Below are positions 49,665 to 60,208 of a stretch of DNA of 64,000 nt, piece after piece. Each line of letters opens with the position of its first letter. Position 1 is the stretch's first letter. The stretch lies in contig CM055111.1 of NCBI GenBank assembly GCA_029204225.1, positions 4,043,744 through 4,107,743 on the forward strand, written 5' to 3'. A program made the position numbers and the translations under genes. A model generated the notes under the pieces. It saw only the letters and a program-made list of their open reading frames with translations. It ran no database searches and was not told where the DNA came from. Source of the DNA: Diphasiastrum complanatum (taxonomy: Eukaryota > Streptophyta > Lycopodiopsida > Lycopodiales > Lycopodiaceae).

Positions 49665-49995
49665 TGGTCAAGCATAGCTTGAGCACCTTGTATTCTTTTT
49701 CTTTGAACCTTTAGATCATCCTTCATAGAAGGCAAATCTCTACCAGGAGAGTTGGATGACCTAGAATTGAAGGACTTCAGTTGATCTTGAAGTTTGTCTA
49801 GCTCCAAGAGCTTTGTGACTAACACCTTTCTATGTGACTCAATCTATTCTTTCGATGTTACTTTAGCTTTGAAGCTTTGCTTTAGTAACAGTAGCCTACT
49901 TTTGGCTCGTTGACAAAGTTTTTTGGAAGCCTAGGTATAATCTGCTCTTAGGTTTGTATCCTCCTCTACCCAAATCTCAAAACCATCAAGTTGTG
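49665..49995 (-). pseudogene. Coiled-coil exon relic, transposon-associated
   Basis: The minus strand reads ASKKLCQRAKSRLLLLKQSF, then after a stop IESHRKVLVTKLLELDKLQ and LPSMKDDLKVQRKRIQGAQA, closing at a TAA near 49668. The heptad-like leucines suggest a coiled coil, like the C-terminal region of plant CACTA TnpA-type proteins. At least two in-frame stops mark it as dead. Family assignment is tentative. Confidence 0.45.
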
Positions 49996-50414
49996 GTATA
50001 AGGATCTCTTAATCATATATACATAAACACACTCACACATTCTTGAGAGAGCGAGAGAGAGTTCTCTTGTAAAAAATTCAATTTTTTTGCTCTTTCAAGC
50101 TTGTTTGATGGTATATCAATTATGGGAGGCATGGGCAACGGGTAGGTTTTTTGTAAAAAAAAATTAATGGTATCTTTTTTATGTTTTTAAATCAGAGGGG
50201 GCAGGTAGTCACCAAACACCCCCTGATATGAGACCACGAATGAACTTAATTACAATTTATCTCACATCTTCAAGACACAAAGACGATCATCATCACATCA
50301 TCATCAACTTCCAATTTTCCAACTTTATGTTAAAATTTTGTATTTGAACTTCAAAAGCCTGGACATTATTACTGAAATCAGCTATATTCTATTTTAGTAG
50401 GTGGCTATGATCTT

Positions 50415-51068
50415 TGTGAAAAATACAGATCCTAAGTGGATCTAAACTCCAAGATCATTGGCTTGAATGCTTGCACTCCAAACTACATAAGCTAGGAATT
50501 GGCAACACATTCTATGCTACCTAGAATGCAAAGAACTTGATCAAAAAGCATTTATCACAAATGGAAACTTCCATAAACATCAAGTGCGGCCCAAAATAGC
50601 ATTATACAGTCCATAATACATCAGCCTACCACTTTTGGAAAGCACCTAAGATCATACACAATAGCTTGAAGACAATACACACAACAATGCTCTCAATGGA
50701 GGAAGAAACAATGACAATGATCTATTGATCTCAATGAAGCATACAAAAGGTTTCTCCAACCTGTTCTCCACGAATTTCAGCCTAATATAGGTGAGAGAGA
50801 TGACTCTCTCTCCTCTCTCTAGAACTTAGGACCCAATTTTAGGACACCAGTAACCTAAAATAGCCAATTTTGGCCTATATGTCCAAATAACATGATTTTA
50901 GTGTCATTTAGAAGGTCCCGAAGTTTGAGACTTCTTCAACATGAAATATATACTAGAATAAAAGTATCTAGGTCTCTTTCACACGTGTGAAAGGTTAGAT
51001 CCAAAACTATGTACAAAAATTGCCAATTTAGGCCTCAAACTAGCTAGGAAATGTTGACAATTTTCACA
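50415..51068 (-). repeat. 3' LTR of copia family C
   Basis: tgtgaaaaatacag ... aattttcaca, 654 bp, direct repeat of 56284-56933. Confidence 0.96.
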
Positions 51069-51080
51069 CTCCCTCTTCAA
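51069..51080 (-). promoter_or_regulatory. Polypurine tract (family C)
   Basis: ctccctcttcaa on +, purine-rich ttgaagagggag on minus, abutting the 3' LTR and only a few bases after the ORF stop. Confidence 0.8.
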
Positions 51081-51081
51081 C

Positions 51082-54000
51082 TTAACTTGCTAGTTTTACA
51101 ACACTACTTTGCTCCAACCTAAGAATGATCTCCATCATGATGATAGATCTCTTTTCAAGTGTTCTAATATGTACAATATGAAGTACAACATAATTGATAT
51201 AGATAATAGTGCCCATATAGGATGCTTCACTATTTCTTACATCAATTTTACATAGAATGGTGAACAAGATACATGTAAAAGAACATAGAATAACAATGAA
51301 AGGATTCCTCCATGTATCCACCTTTGAGTTCTCTGTAAAACAGCAGCAAACAAGTTGTAAGTGAAAGTAACCAACAGGTGTTTGCATGCCTCGTCCACAT
51401 TCCACTATGCCCATAGTGAATGCACCATGTATCTCCATGAATGAACCTCCATCACCACCTTGCCTTTGTAGATCTCCAATCCACGAAAGCCCTTGAGTGA
51501 ATGAATGCCAAAATGATGTGTTCTCTGTTCCATTTGAATGAGCAAAACCTGAACTTGAAATACTTGAAGTATCTCCACAAGATTTGCATATAACGCTTGA
51601 TCCTACATTGTCAACAATTTGCCAATTTGCCAACACTAGGATGCTAGATCTTGAACTTTGCTCAAAAGTAAACATATTGACCACTTCCATATCTTTTGAG
51701 ATTTGAATGAATGCATGTACTTGATCATAAAAACCAGCAATGATAACTATTCCATCTCCAAGATCCAAAAGATGCAAAACTGTGGAACTAGTTTCATTGA
51801 ATTTTGACAATTCCAACACATTGACATGACAATGTTCATACATGAGATTAAACAAGTAAGGTAGAGTAAAAGGACACTTCCTTGCTGCTCCAAGAACCTT
51901 ACTTGAACCTTCAAGGACCTGTAAAAACAGATCCAAGATGCTTTGCCCATGTGGCTCCCCTTTCATGCTTTTGACTAGCTTCCAATTGCTACTTGCCTCT
52001 TGGTGTTGATGAAGCAATTCAAGATCAACATCTTGATCTTCCAATAAAACATCAAGGACTTTGCATTTATAAACATCTTCAGATCTGAACCTCTGAAGAT
52101 ACTCCCTCTCAAACACATGATTAACATCCCACAAGATCTCATCATTGCTTGATTTCAACCTTTCACTATAGTTAGTGAAAACAATGTCACCATCATAAAC
52201 CAAAAGATAGATTTCTACACTTCTATCCAACATGAAGTAGAGTAGATGAAGTTGAGTATCAAACCTAATAAAACCAGCCCATTTGAGCTCAAACCAAACC
52301 TCAACGAGATCTTCCTTGCCTTGAAGAAATTGCCACTTGAGTTGCTCCATGTAAATATCTTCTTCAAGATCACCATTCAAGAAGGCATTAGTAACATCCA
52401 TTTGCCACATATCCCAATCATAAAGAGTTGCAAGAGTGATTAGGATTCGAATAGTTACCATCTTTGCCACGGGTGCAAAGGTCTCATCATAGTCAATACC
52501 ATATTCTTGAGCATACCCCTTTGCCACCAACCTTGCCTTGTACTTGTTGATTGATCCATCTTGATTTGTCTTGATCTTGAAGATCCACTTACAACCAATT
52601 GCCTTCTTGTCCTTTGGAAGCTTTACCAACCTCCATGTGTTGCTTTTGATGAGTGCTTGATGCTCATGATCCATGGCTTGGATCCATTCCTTCTTTTGAA
52701 TTGCTTCACCTACACAAGTTGGTTCATCAAAAGAGGTAAGAAAAGCAAAGTTAGAGTTGTCCACCACTTGCTTTCCTTTTTCATCATAGGTTAGCCTTGA
52801 TGGCTTAGCCCTTTGCCTTTGAGTCTTCCTTGAAGTTTGCTTTGGAGTGGCATCTCCATCTTCATCCAAGACATCTTGCACATCATGATGATTAGTAGGC
52901 ACATCAACATCAACATCAACAACATTGGAAACATTCTCTTCATGAAAGATGACATCCCTACTTATGACAACTTTCTTTGTAGAAGGAATGTACACTTTGT
53001 AAGCCTTGCTTACTTCACTATAGCCAACAAACACACCCTTCTTTGATGAAGGATCTTCTTTAGTTCTATCATCAAGTGTGATATTGACAAAACATGTACA
53101 TCCAAAGATCCTACAATGCTTGACACTCGGCCTTCTACCATAAAGAACCTCATGAGGAGTTTTACCATCCAAGGAAGCACTTGTCCATCTATTACATAGA
53201 TAGTTAGCACATGCTAAAGCTTCCCCCCAAAAAGACTTAGCAAGATTAGCATGTAGTCTCATTGCCTTGGCACATTCACAAAGGGTTCTATTCTTCCTCT
53301 CGGCCACTCCATTCTGTTGTGGAGTCCTAGGACTAGACATCTCCCTCTTAATCCCATGTGCTATACAAAAGTCTTTGAACCTATTTGAGGTGTATTCCCC
53401 TCCATTATCAGATCTTAAGCATTTGATCTTTGTATTGAATTGGTTTTCCATTTCATTCTTGAACTTGACAAATGCAGCAAACACTTCATCCTTACTTTTA
53501 AGAAGATAGATCCAAGTATACCTACTAAAGTCATCAATGAAAGTTGCATACATCTTTGCCCCACCATTGCTAGTTGTACTAGAAGAATGAATATCAGAAT
53601 GCACAAGTTGAAAAGCTTCTTTAGATCTAGAAGTAGATCTAGAATAAGCAAGTCTATGAGATTTGGACAAGGCACAATGTTCACAAACACTATTGTTTGC
53701 AACAAGACTTTTAGGGAGACCAAGAACAAGCTCTTTCTTTGCCATTACCTCCAAAGATTTGAAGTTGGGATGGCCCAACCTCTTGTGCCAAACTTCTTGG
53801 TTTGTCAATTGCTCCCTAGCCATACATCCTTCATGATTAGAGATCACACATGCATCAAGCTTGAAAAGTTTACCATGCCTCCTACCTTGAGCAATCAAGG
53901 ATCCACATTTACTTATCAAACATGCATCTCCAATGAACTCCACATCAAGTCCTTTGTCAATCATTTGACTTACACTAAGCAAATTCTTAGTGATTGAAGG

Positions 54001-55110
54001 AATGTACAAAACATTTTCAAGATTTGCTTTCCTATTTGTTGAAAGGGAAATAGGAATAGTGCCTATGCCTTTGATGTCACATTGACCATCATTTGCAGTG
54101 TAGATGATGTTACCTTCTCCCTCATAAGACAATAAGGATGTAAAGTATTCCTTATGTCTTGTCATGTGAGATGAGGCTCCACTATCAATCCACCAAGGAT
54201 CATTATCATCTATGTTGGCTAACAAACTTGAAGTCATAACAAGTGATTCACATGTGTTATGTTCTTCCTCATCTATTGTAAGATTTCCTTGCCTCTCTCC
54301 TTGCTCTCTTTTCTTCTTATAACATTCATTTGCAAAATGACCTTTTATCCCACAATAAAAGCACTTGAACTTTGACTTATTTTTCTTAGTAGAAGAGGAA
54401 GAGGAAGAGTGATCATCATGATCAAAGTTACCACCTTTGGACCATTTCCCTTTGCCTTTACCTTTGCCCTTGAATTTGCCTTTTGTGAAGAAAGCCTCTT
54501 CACCTCCACCTTGCAAGGATGCACCATCAAGCTTTGATTGCAACCTATGTTCTTCAGCCAATAAGATTTCTTGCAAGTCAACCACACTTGGCAAGACTCT
54601 TTGAATGGCAAAACTTTGCACAAGGTTAGCATGTTCATTTAGCAAACCATTCAACATAACTTGGACTATTTCACCATCTTTTATGTTCTCATCAATGCAT
54701 GCTAAATCATCACTTAGGGACTTAACTCTCAAGATAAATGCATGAGCACTTTCACCCTCTCTTTGCCTACTAGAAAATATTTGTCTCCTTAGGGTCAATA
54801 CCCTAGATGTGGACTTTGATTCAAAGAGCTTCTTTAAGGCATTCCATGCCTCACTTGCACTTTGACACTTTCCAACTTCCTTGAGAAGTTCATTTGTAAC
54901 ATTCATTTTAATGATATGAAGAGCCCTTTTGGCCTTCTTATCAAACCTTTGTTGCTCTTGAAGTGTGAGAGGTCTCTCTTCAATTTCTGCAACTATGTCC
55001 ATGAGTTCATTCAACTCAAGTAAGGACTCCATCCTCACTTTCCAAGTAGAGTAGTTTGATGAACTCAACCTTTCACTAGACTCTAGCATGATCCCACCAT
55101 TGGAAGCCAT
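51082..55110 (-). CDS. Copia polyprotein: gag-protease-integrase-truncated RT plus aberrant tail
   Basis: An uninterrupted 1342-residue ORF from MASNGGIMLESSERL. Gag has NYSTWKVRMESL and knuckle CFYCGIKGHFANEC (about residue 250). The protease motif WWIDSGASSHM is at about 305. The integrase zinc site WHKRLGHPN...CEHCALSKSH begins at about 440, and the core aspartates and glutamate lie in LVHSDIHS (about 503), RSDNGGEY (about 568) and GVAERKNR (about 603). RT starts at about 815 (CKWIFKIK, ARLVAKGYAQE) and reaches the first catalytic motif DVTNAFLNGDL. From about residue 923 the normal sequence is lost: QGKEDLV and IYLLVYDGDIVF look like eroded RT, with YVDD replaced by YDGD, then about 350 residues without a known domain and one strongly hydrophobic stretch (FIVILCSFTCILFTILC). 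No RNase H. An active RT is not expected. Confidence 0.9.
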   Translation of the reverse strand: MASNGGIMLESSERLSSSNYSTWKVRMESLLELNELMDIVAEIEERPLTLQEQQRFDKKAKRALHIIKMNVTNELLKEVGKCQSASEAWNALKKLFESKSTSRVLTLRRQIFSSRQREGESAHAFILRVKSLSDDLACIDENIKDGEIVQVMLNGLLNEHANLVQSFAIQRVLPSVVDLQEILLAEEHRLQSKLDGASLQGGGEEAFFTKGKFKGKGKGKGKWSKGGNFDHDDHSSSSSSTKKNKSKFKCFYCGIKGHFANECYKKKREQGERQGNLTIDEEEHNTCESLVMTSSLLANIDDNDPWWIDSGASSHMTRHKEYFTSLLSYEGEGNIIYTANDGQCDIKGIGTIPISLSTNRKANLENVLYIPSITKNLLSVSQMIDKGLDVEFIGDACLISKCGSLIAQGRRHGKLFKLDACVISNHEGCMAREQLTNQEVWHKRLGHPNFKSLEVMAKKELVLGLPKSLVANNSVCEHCALSKSHRLAYSRSTSRSKEAFQLVHSDIHSSSTTSNGGAKMYATFIDDFSRYTWIYLLKSKDEVFAAFVKFKNEMENQFNTKIKCLRSDNGGEYTSNRFKDFCIAHGIKREMSSPRTPQQNGVAERKNRTLCECAKAMRLHANLAKSFWGEALACANYLCNRWTSASLDGKTPHEVLYGRRPSVKHCRIFGCTCFVNITLDDRTKEDPSSKKGVFVGYSEVSKAYKVYIPSTKKVVISRDVIFHEENVSNVVDVDVDVPTNHHDVQDVLDEDGDATPKQTSRKTQRQRAKPSRLTYDEKGKQVVDNSNFAFLTSFDEPTCVGEAIQKKEWIQAMDHEHQALIKSNTWRLVKLPKDKKAIGCKWIFKIKTNQDGSINKYKARLVAKGYAQEYGIDYDETFAPVAKMVTIRILITLATLYDWDMWQMDVTNAFLNGDLEEDIYMEQLKWQFLQGKEDLVEVWFELKWAGFIRFDTQLHLLYFMLDRSVEIYLLVYDGDIVFTNYSERLKSSNDEILWDVNHVFEREYLQRFRSEDVYKCKVLDVLLEDQDVDLELLHQHQEASSNWKLVKSMKGEPHGQSILDLFLQVLEGSSKVLGAARKCPFTLPYLFNLMYEHCHVNVLELSKFNETSSTVLHLLDLGDGIVIIAGFYDQVHAFIQISKDMEVVNMFTFEQSSRSSILVLANWQIVDNVGSSVICKSCGDTSSISSSGFAHSNGTENTSFWHSFTQGLSWIGDLQRQGGDGGSFMEIHGAFTMGIVECGRGMQTPVGYFHLQLVCCCFTENSKVDTWRNPFIVILCSFTCILFTILCKIDVRNSEASYMGTIIYINYVVLHIVHIRTLEKRSIIMMEIILRLEQSSVVKLAS

Positions 55111-56272
55111 GATTCTAATGTTTCTTCAACTTTTAGGTTCTGTCCTAAAGCACTTAGCACTCACTTTTCTCTCAACAAATGATAGATAAAGAGATCTATG
55201 AAGATTTAGGACCCTAAAACACTTCTATCTTGAACCTAGATGGTTTCCAAGCATAGAAAGGAAGATTGAAACACATGCAACACTTTGCACACACTAAGAA
55301 TGGATTACAAAATCAAACCAACCTGAACACACTCTTGCTTAAGCTCTCAAACTTTCCAGCAAGTGACCAAATCAAGTTATGGTGTGAAGAGTTACTTGCA
55401 TTCTTAGAAAATACCCAAAACTAGGATGCCAAGATTACCTAGTAATGAACAAACTTGATCAACATATGATCAACACACTAAGATATTGATTCAACCTGTA
55501 AAACCACATGTAAACCACACTTCTAAAAGTTTATAAACTCCAGCAAGTGATAAATACAAGATTTAGAGGTGAATGAATGAGCACACTTAGTGAATCACAA
55601 GACTAGCTTCACTATCTTGTCAAATCTTGGTGTTTAGATGTAGATCTAAGATCACTTCACATGAGAATGTTCCTCAACCTGTTAAGAACCTGAAAACACA
55701 CTTGCATAATGGTTAACACCTTCCAGCAAATGCTCCAATCAAATTACATAAGGAGAGTTACTTACATGCTCAACAAAGTACACCAAAATTTATGCCAAAA
55801 TTGATGACAATCTTTACAATATGCTCTTCACAATGGAGCTTACAATATGTTCACCCAAAAAAGGGGATCTTTCATCCAAATGGGAGCTTTGCTCAGCCTT
55901 TAGGAGAATTACAACTCACTCAAAAGAGCATTTGTCATCCACTTAAGGAGAAGTTTCATCCACTTAAGGAGAGTGTTCATCCAAGAATGGAGATTGTCAA
56001 CAATAGGATTGAAAAGAACATTGTTAGTATTGAATATGCACAAGCCTCACAATCACAAATGATTAGGTGTTATGATCTGATCCAAAATAGTTTTTTTTTC
56101 AGCCTCTGATCTTCAATAGACCTGAAATATGCTTTTGATCCACAAGTTCAACTCACAAAACAAAGGTTAGTAAGATTTGATCAACAAAGCAATGCAAAAT
56201 CATGCTAGAACTTGATCAAACATCCAAATATCACCAAAAATGGAATACTTACTGTAAATAGAAGCCAACCAG
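55111..56272 (-). other. Leader of copia family C
   Basis: 1.16 kb between PBS and gag. The + strand near 55860-55980 holds repeated catccacttaaggagaa/gtttcatcca words. No second gene. Confidence 0.7.
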
Positions 56273-56283
56273 CTCTGATACCA
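56273..56283 (-). promoter_or_regulatory. Primer binding site (family C)
   Basis: ctctgatacca immediately before the LTR, complement of tggtatcagag. Confidence 0.92.
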
Positions 56284-56933
56284 TGAGAAAAATACAGATC
56301 CTAAGTGGATCTAAACTCCAAGATCATTGGCTTGAATGCTTGCACTCCAAACTACATAAGCTAGGAATTGGCAACACATTCTATGCTACCTAGAATGCAA
56401 AGAACTTGATCAAAAAGCATTTATCACAAATGGAAACTTCCATAAACATCAAGTGCGGCCCAAAATAGCATTATACAGTCCATAATACATCAGCCTACCA
56501 CTTTTGGAAAGCACCTAAGATCATACACAATAGCTTGAAGACAACACAACAATGCTCTCAATGGAGGAAGAAACAATGACAATGATCTATTGATCACAAT
56601 GAAGCATACAAAAGGTTTCTCCAACCTGTTCTCCACGAATTTCAGCCTAATATAGGTGAGAGAGATGACTCTCTCTCCTCTCTCTAGAACTTAGGACCCA
56701 ATTTTAGGACACCAGTAACCTAACATAGCCAATTTTGGCCTATATGTCCAAATAACATGATTTTAGTGTCATTTAGAAGGTCCCGAAGTTTGAGACTTCT
56801 TCAACATGAAATATATACTAGAATAAAAGTATCTAGGTCTCTTTCACACGTGTGAAAGGTTAGATCCAAAACTATGTACAAAAATTGCCAATTTAGGCCT
56901 CAAACTAGCTAGGAAATGTTGACAATTTTCACA
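56284..56933 (-). repeat. 5' LTR of copia family C
   Basis: tgagaaaaatacag ... aattttcaca, 650 bp, followed by TSD copy atctt. Confidence 0.96.
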
Positions 56934-57029
56934 ATCTTTGGATATCATGAGAGAGAAAATGCCATAGAATATAGTTGCCTAACTTCAATCTTGTTGCCCT
57001 GGGGATATCCAACGATCAACTGAATTGTA

Positions 57030-57770
57030 CAAGGCCACTGTAGTACTCAGCATTGTCCATAAAACTAAGAATTGGCCTAAAATCCTTCTTAAGAAAAAGA
57101 TATAGTCGTCCATCTAGAGTAGTACTCATCAACCTCACACATCATGATCCAATGTCTTGCAGCTTAGCTCGATGCATATGTTTGACCCATAGAATATGTG
57201 AACCATCCACGGTTCACCACGGTTCTGAGAACCGTATAGTGAACCGTACGGTTCTCAAACATTTTTACAGTGAACTGTGTAATTATTAATTAATTAATTC
57301 AATTCAATTCGTAGCAAAGTTTGTATCTATGCAGCAAAGTCTTAGTTACTTTCAAAAAAAGTCTTTCAAATAGTTTGAAAGATAGCTTTGTGTGCATGTA
57401 CAAAAACCAGCAAAAGTCTTCAATTTATGATGCAGAGCAGTAGAGATCCAATAATCACTTTTGCATAGTTCTCAGAACCATTAGTACTATGGTTTGATTT
57501 GCATAAATCCATTGATGATAATATACCTGAGCATTGTCCACAAATCTAAGGATCAGCCTGAAATATTGTCCATAAATCCAAGAATTGCTTAAAAAGGCTT
57601 CATAAACATCATTGAATTATTAGCAAATGTCGCTACATGCCAACAAATGTCGCTTGAACATCCCTATATGCCAACAAATGTCGCTAATTTTTAAAAGTCA
57701 ATTATTTGTCGTCCGACGACGTTTGCAGCGACATATATCCGTCGCTCAGCGACATATGATTTGAAATTCC
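57030..57770. repeat. gcattgtccataaa / gtcgct repeats, possible CACTA subterminal region (right)
   Basis: The words cattgtcca(t/c)aaa(t/a)ctaag recur at 57050, 57532 and 57562. From 57650 caacaaatgtcgct repeats and gtccgacgacg/agcgacatat palindromes occur. Matching sequence at 49408-49520 suggests one DNA transposon split by the copia insertion. Confidence 0.6.
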
Positions 57771-58093
57771 CTTTGCACACCATTTCTAATATTTTCTCTC
57801 ATTTTCAATCCTCCCATTTTGCTTCCTTGCTTGCCATTGCTCATTTTGCTTCCTTGCTTCATTGCTTTCTTGCTTGCCATTGCTCATTTTCATTTTCATC
57901 GTGATCTTGTTGCTTGTTACTTGTATTCTCATTTTTATTTGCATATTCATAGTGATCTTAGCTTGTTACTTGTTAGCATCTACTTAGTTGCAATCTTAGT
58001 GTTTAGTTTAGTTTTCTTGTAGTAATTTAGTGTCATTTTCCATATAGTTTTCAATATTTTTTACGTGGTTAGTTATTGTACCACTAGTCTTGA
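57771..58093. other. Spacer, no gene recognised
   Basis: Contains a duplicated cattttgcttccttgctt block near 57820-57890. It may be the 5' flank of the next relic. Confidence 0.4.
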
Positions 58094-58690
58094 TGGCCAG
58101 TGGAAGTGGTGGATGACGCGATCGATGTGACCGGTTGTCTAGTTCTTCCGGGAGGCGCAATTCTGAGGGTGTGCCCCCCTCTAGTGGCGGCTGAAGCTCC
58201 GGCAATGGCCGTGAGAGTTTCACCTCTGGCAGTGACCATGAGACGACACTACGTCTCTTTAGTAATATGCACCCTTATGAATGCACGGAGATCTACGAGC
58301 AGTCGATGCGTGTGGATGCAGCGACTGGATCACCTATCCCTACTGGCGAGTCTAGCACACGCCCATATGAGATTCATGCTGATGGATCTTTGAATATGGG
58401 TGACAATAATGGATATTTGGTCATGAGAGCTCGTGAATTGACCAAATTATACATTAGCAATCCTCTCTACAATTGGCACGTACAGCCATGAGACGAGAAA
58501 GATCGTATCATAGAGGCATTGCATAGGGAATTTCCATTTGACCATCCATTTAGTAATAAATGGATGGAGGGAAAGCTTGGTGAGCATATGCATCACTATC
58601 GTGACAAGCTCCGTCAACAATCTCGAAGGCCAAGTATACCAGGCAAGCCAACTTGTGTAGCAAAAGTACCTGGACTTCCCTCATGAGTGA
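58094..58690 (+). pseudogene. Transposase_24-like (Ptta/En/Spm) relic
   Basis: Plus-strand blocks begin at ATG 58094 (MASGSGGG). Later come MHPYECTEIYEQSMR, GYLVMRARELTKLY and, after an in-frame TGA near 58490, DEKDRIIEALHREFPFDHP and MHHYRDKLRQQ. A linker followed by a W-x-E/K-x-I-x-x-x...F-x-F-D block and YR-x-x-L-x-x is the layout of the plant transposase family PF03004. At least two stops and one shift are present. A copia LTR interrupts it at 58729. Confidence 0.6.
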
Positions 58691-58728
58691 GTTAAGGAAA
58701 ACTCCCCATAAATATGACAAGCACAAGG

Positions 58729-59408
58729 TGTCGAAATTTCACAATTCTAGCTTGACCATTTTTGGTCACATGCATTGTAATTGGCAAGAAGGCCATGTAA
58801 ATAGATGCCACACGTGCCAAATCACATAGGATGATTTCCAAAGACTTCTTTCCTCATATTACATTGTGATAGCATCTTTGAAATGAGGCCAAAGTGTGCT
58901 TAGATAAGAGAAATTCTAGGAGCTAAAAATAACTTGGATCTTGAGATCTTGACCCCATATTAGGGTGGATCCAATGACCTATTAGGTTAGATGTTAGGTT
59001 TAGGTTATGATAAGAATAGAGATGCCCTAAAATGTTCAGTTCCAATCTTGAAATGTATAAATGTGTGATGAGATCTCCATCCAAATATGAAGAAAAATCA
59101 AGTTTTTTCACTTCTATTAACATTGTCATTTGGTGGCGAGTTCTAGATATTGGATGTGAGTGATTTTATGAAGTAATTACTTGCTTTGGAAGGTACTGAA
59201 GTTTTTTATAGGTCTGAGAAACTTGCTGCACTTTACTTTAGTGTATTTGATCAAATCTATGTGCCTATTGTGGAGTTAAATGCCAAATTGGCTAGTTTTG
59301 GTAACTAGTCTTGATTCTAGCTCATAGTTTGGATCTAGATCTTTGATTTGTGCATTCTCCATCACTTTTAGGATTGATTGGGATTCATTTTACTGTAAAA
59401 TTTTGTCA
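58729..59408 (+). repeat. 5' LTR of copia family E
   Basis: tgtcgaaattt ... aaaattttgtca, about 680 bp with matching short inverted ends. The inner border is fixed by the PBS. Confidence 0.8.
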
Positions 59409-59421
59409 TGGTATCAGAGCC
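59409..59421 (+). promoter_or_regulatory. Primer binding site (family E)
   Basis: tggtatcagagcc directly after the LTR. Confidence 0.93.
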
Positions 59422-60208
59422 TGATTAAAAGTGAGCTTTAGATTTGATTTTCTCAAGCTTAGATCCTAGATTTGAGTAGTATTGGCTTTGTCCCTACTAG
59501 TTGCTAATCTAGTGATTGTACCTCAAAATTTGGTTTCATTTGAGTGATAAAAGATCAAAGAGAAATGTTTTTGCTGAGTTATAGCTACAGGAACCAAGAT
59601 TGAGCCATTTCCATTCAACCAAACCAAATTAGAAAGTTCTTATGAGTTGAATCTTGGAGTACATGTCTTCTAGTAGAAATTTTCTTTAAGGATTTGAATG
59701 CCACCAAGGATTTGAATGCCACCACTATTTAGGATTTGAATCAGCCATTTGAGAGCTTAATAGGTCGTTCTTAGGCTTCTTAAGGTCCTAAAATACACCT
59801 CTTAGGTTCAAATCAAGTGTTTTGATGTTTTCTTCATCAAGAAATGCAAAACTAGTGAAGATTGTGTTTCATTTTGGCTCGTTGTTGGATAGTTTTGTGA
59901 TTGAATATGTCAATGTGATTCAACCTGAATTTAGAAGGCTTTATTTGTGAGACATTTAGGTGGATTCACCCTTCTTGTGAAGTTGAGATCAAGGAGGAGA
60001 CTAGTTTTGATCAAATCTATAGTGAATTGAGCTAGGTTTGGATCTAGTTTGCATCTTGAAGATTGATCAAGCTCAAGATCACTGTAGATCTTGTTGCGGA
60101 ATCAGAGAGTGATTCATCTCAAGTCCCAAACAGAGTGGGATAGCTAGTAGTGATCATATCTTGTACAATCTATCTTGTTTCATTGAATCTATCTCCCTAT
60201 CATTGAAG

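Larger units (their letters stand above)
50410..56938 (-). mobile_element. Young copia retrotransposon with one long ORF and aberrant RT region (family C)
   Basis: Complete ends: LTRs 50415-51068 and 56284-56933, TSD atctt at 50410-50414 and 56934-56938, PBS directly left of the right LTR, and a polypurine tract (minus gaagagggag) at 51069-51080. The LTRs differ by only about three substitutions and one 4-bp indel by eye, so the insertion is recent. The ORF spans nearly the whole interior and ends just before the PPT. Integrase is complete; RT is not. Confidence 0.95.

Noticed and set aside
53440-53997. 185-codon plus-strand ORF
   Set aside because: Antisense shadow of the copia integrase; no independent coding signal.
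57041-57290. ORF with gaaccgtacggttc words
   Set aside because: The text is a short palindromic repeat (ggttcaccacggttctgagaaccgt), not a coding region.
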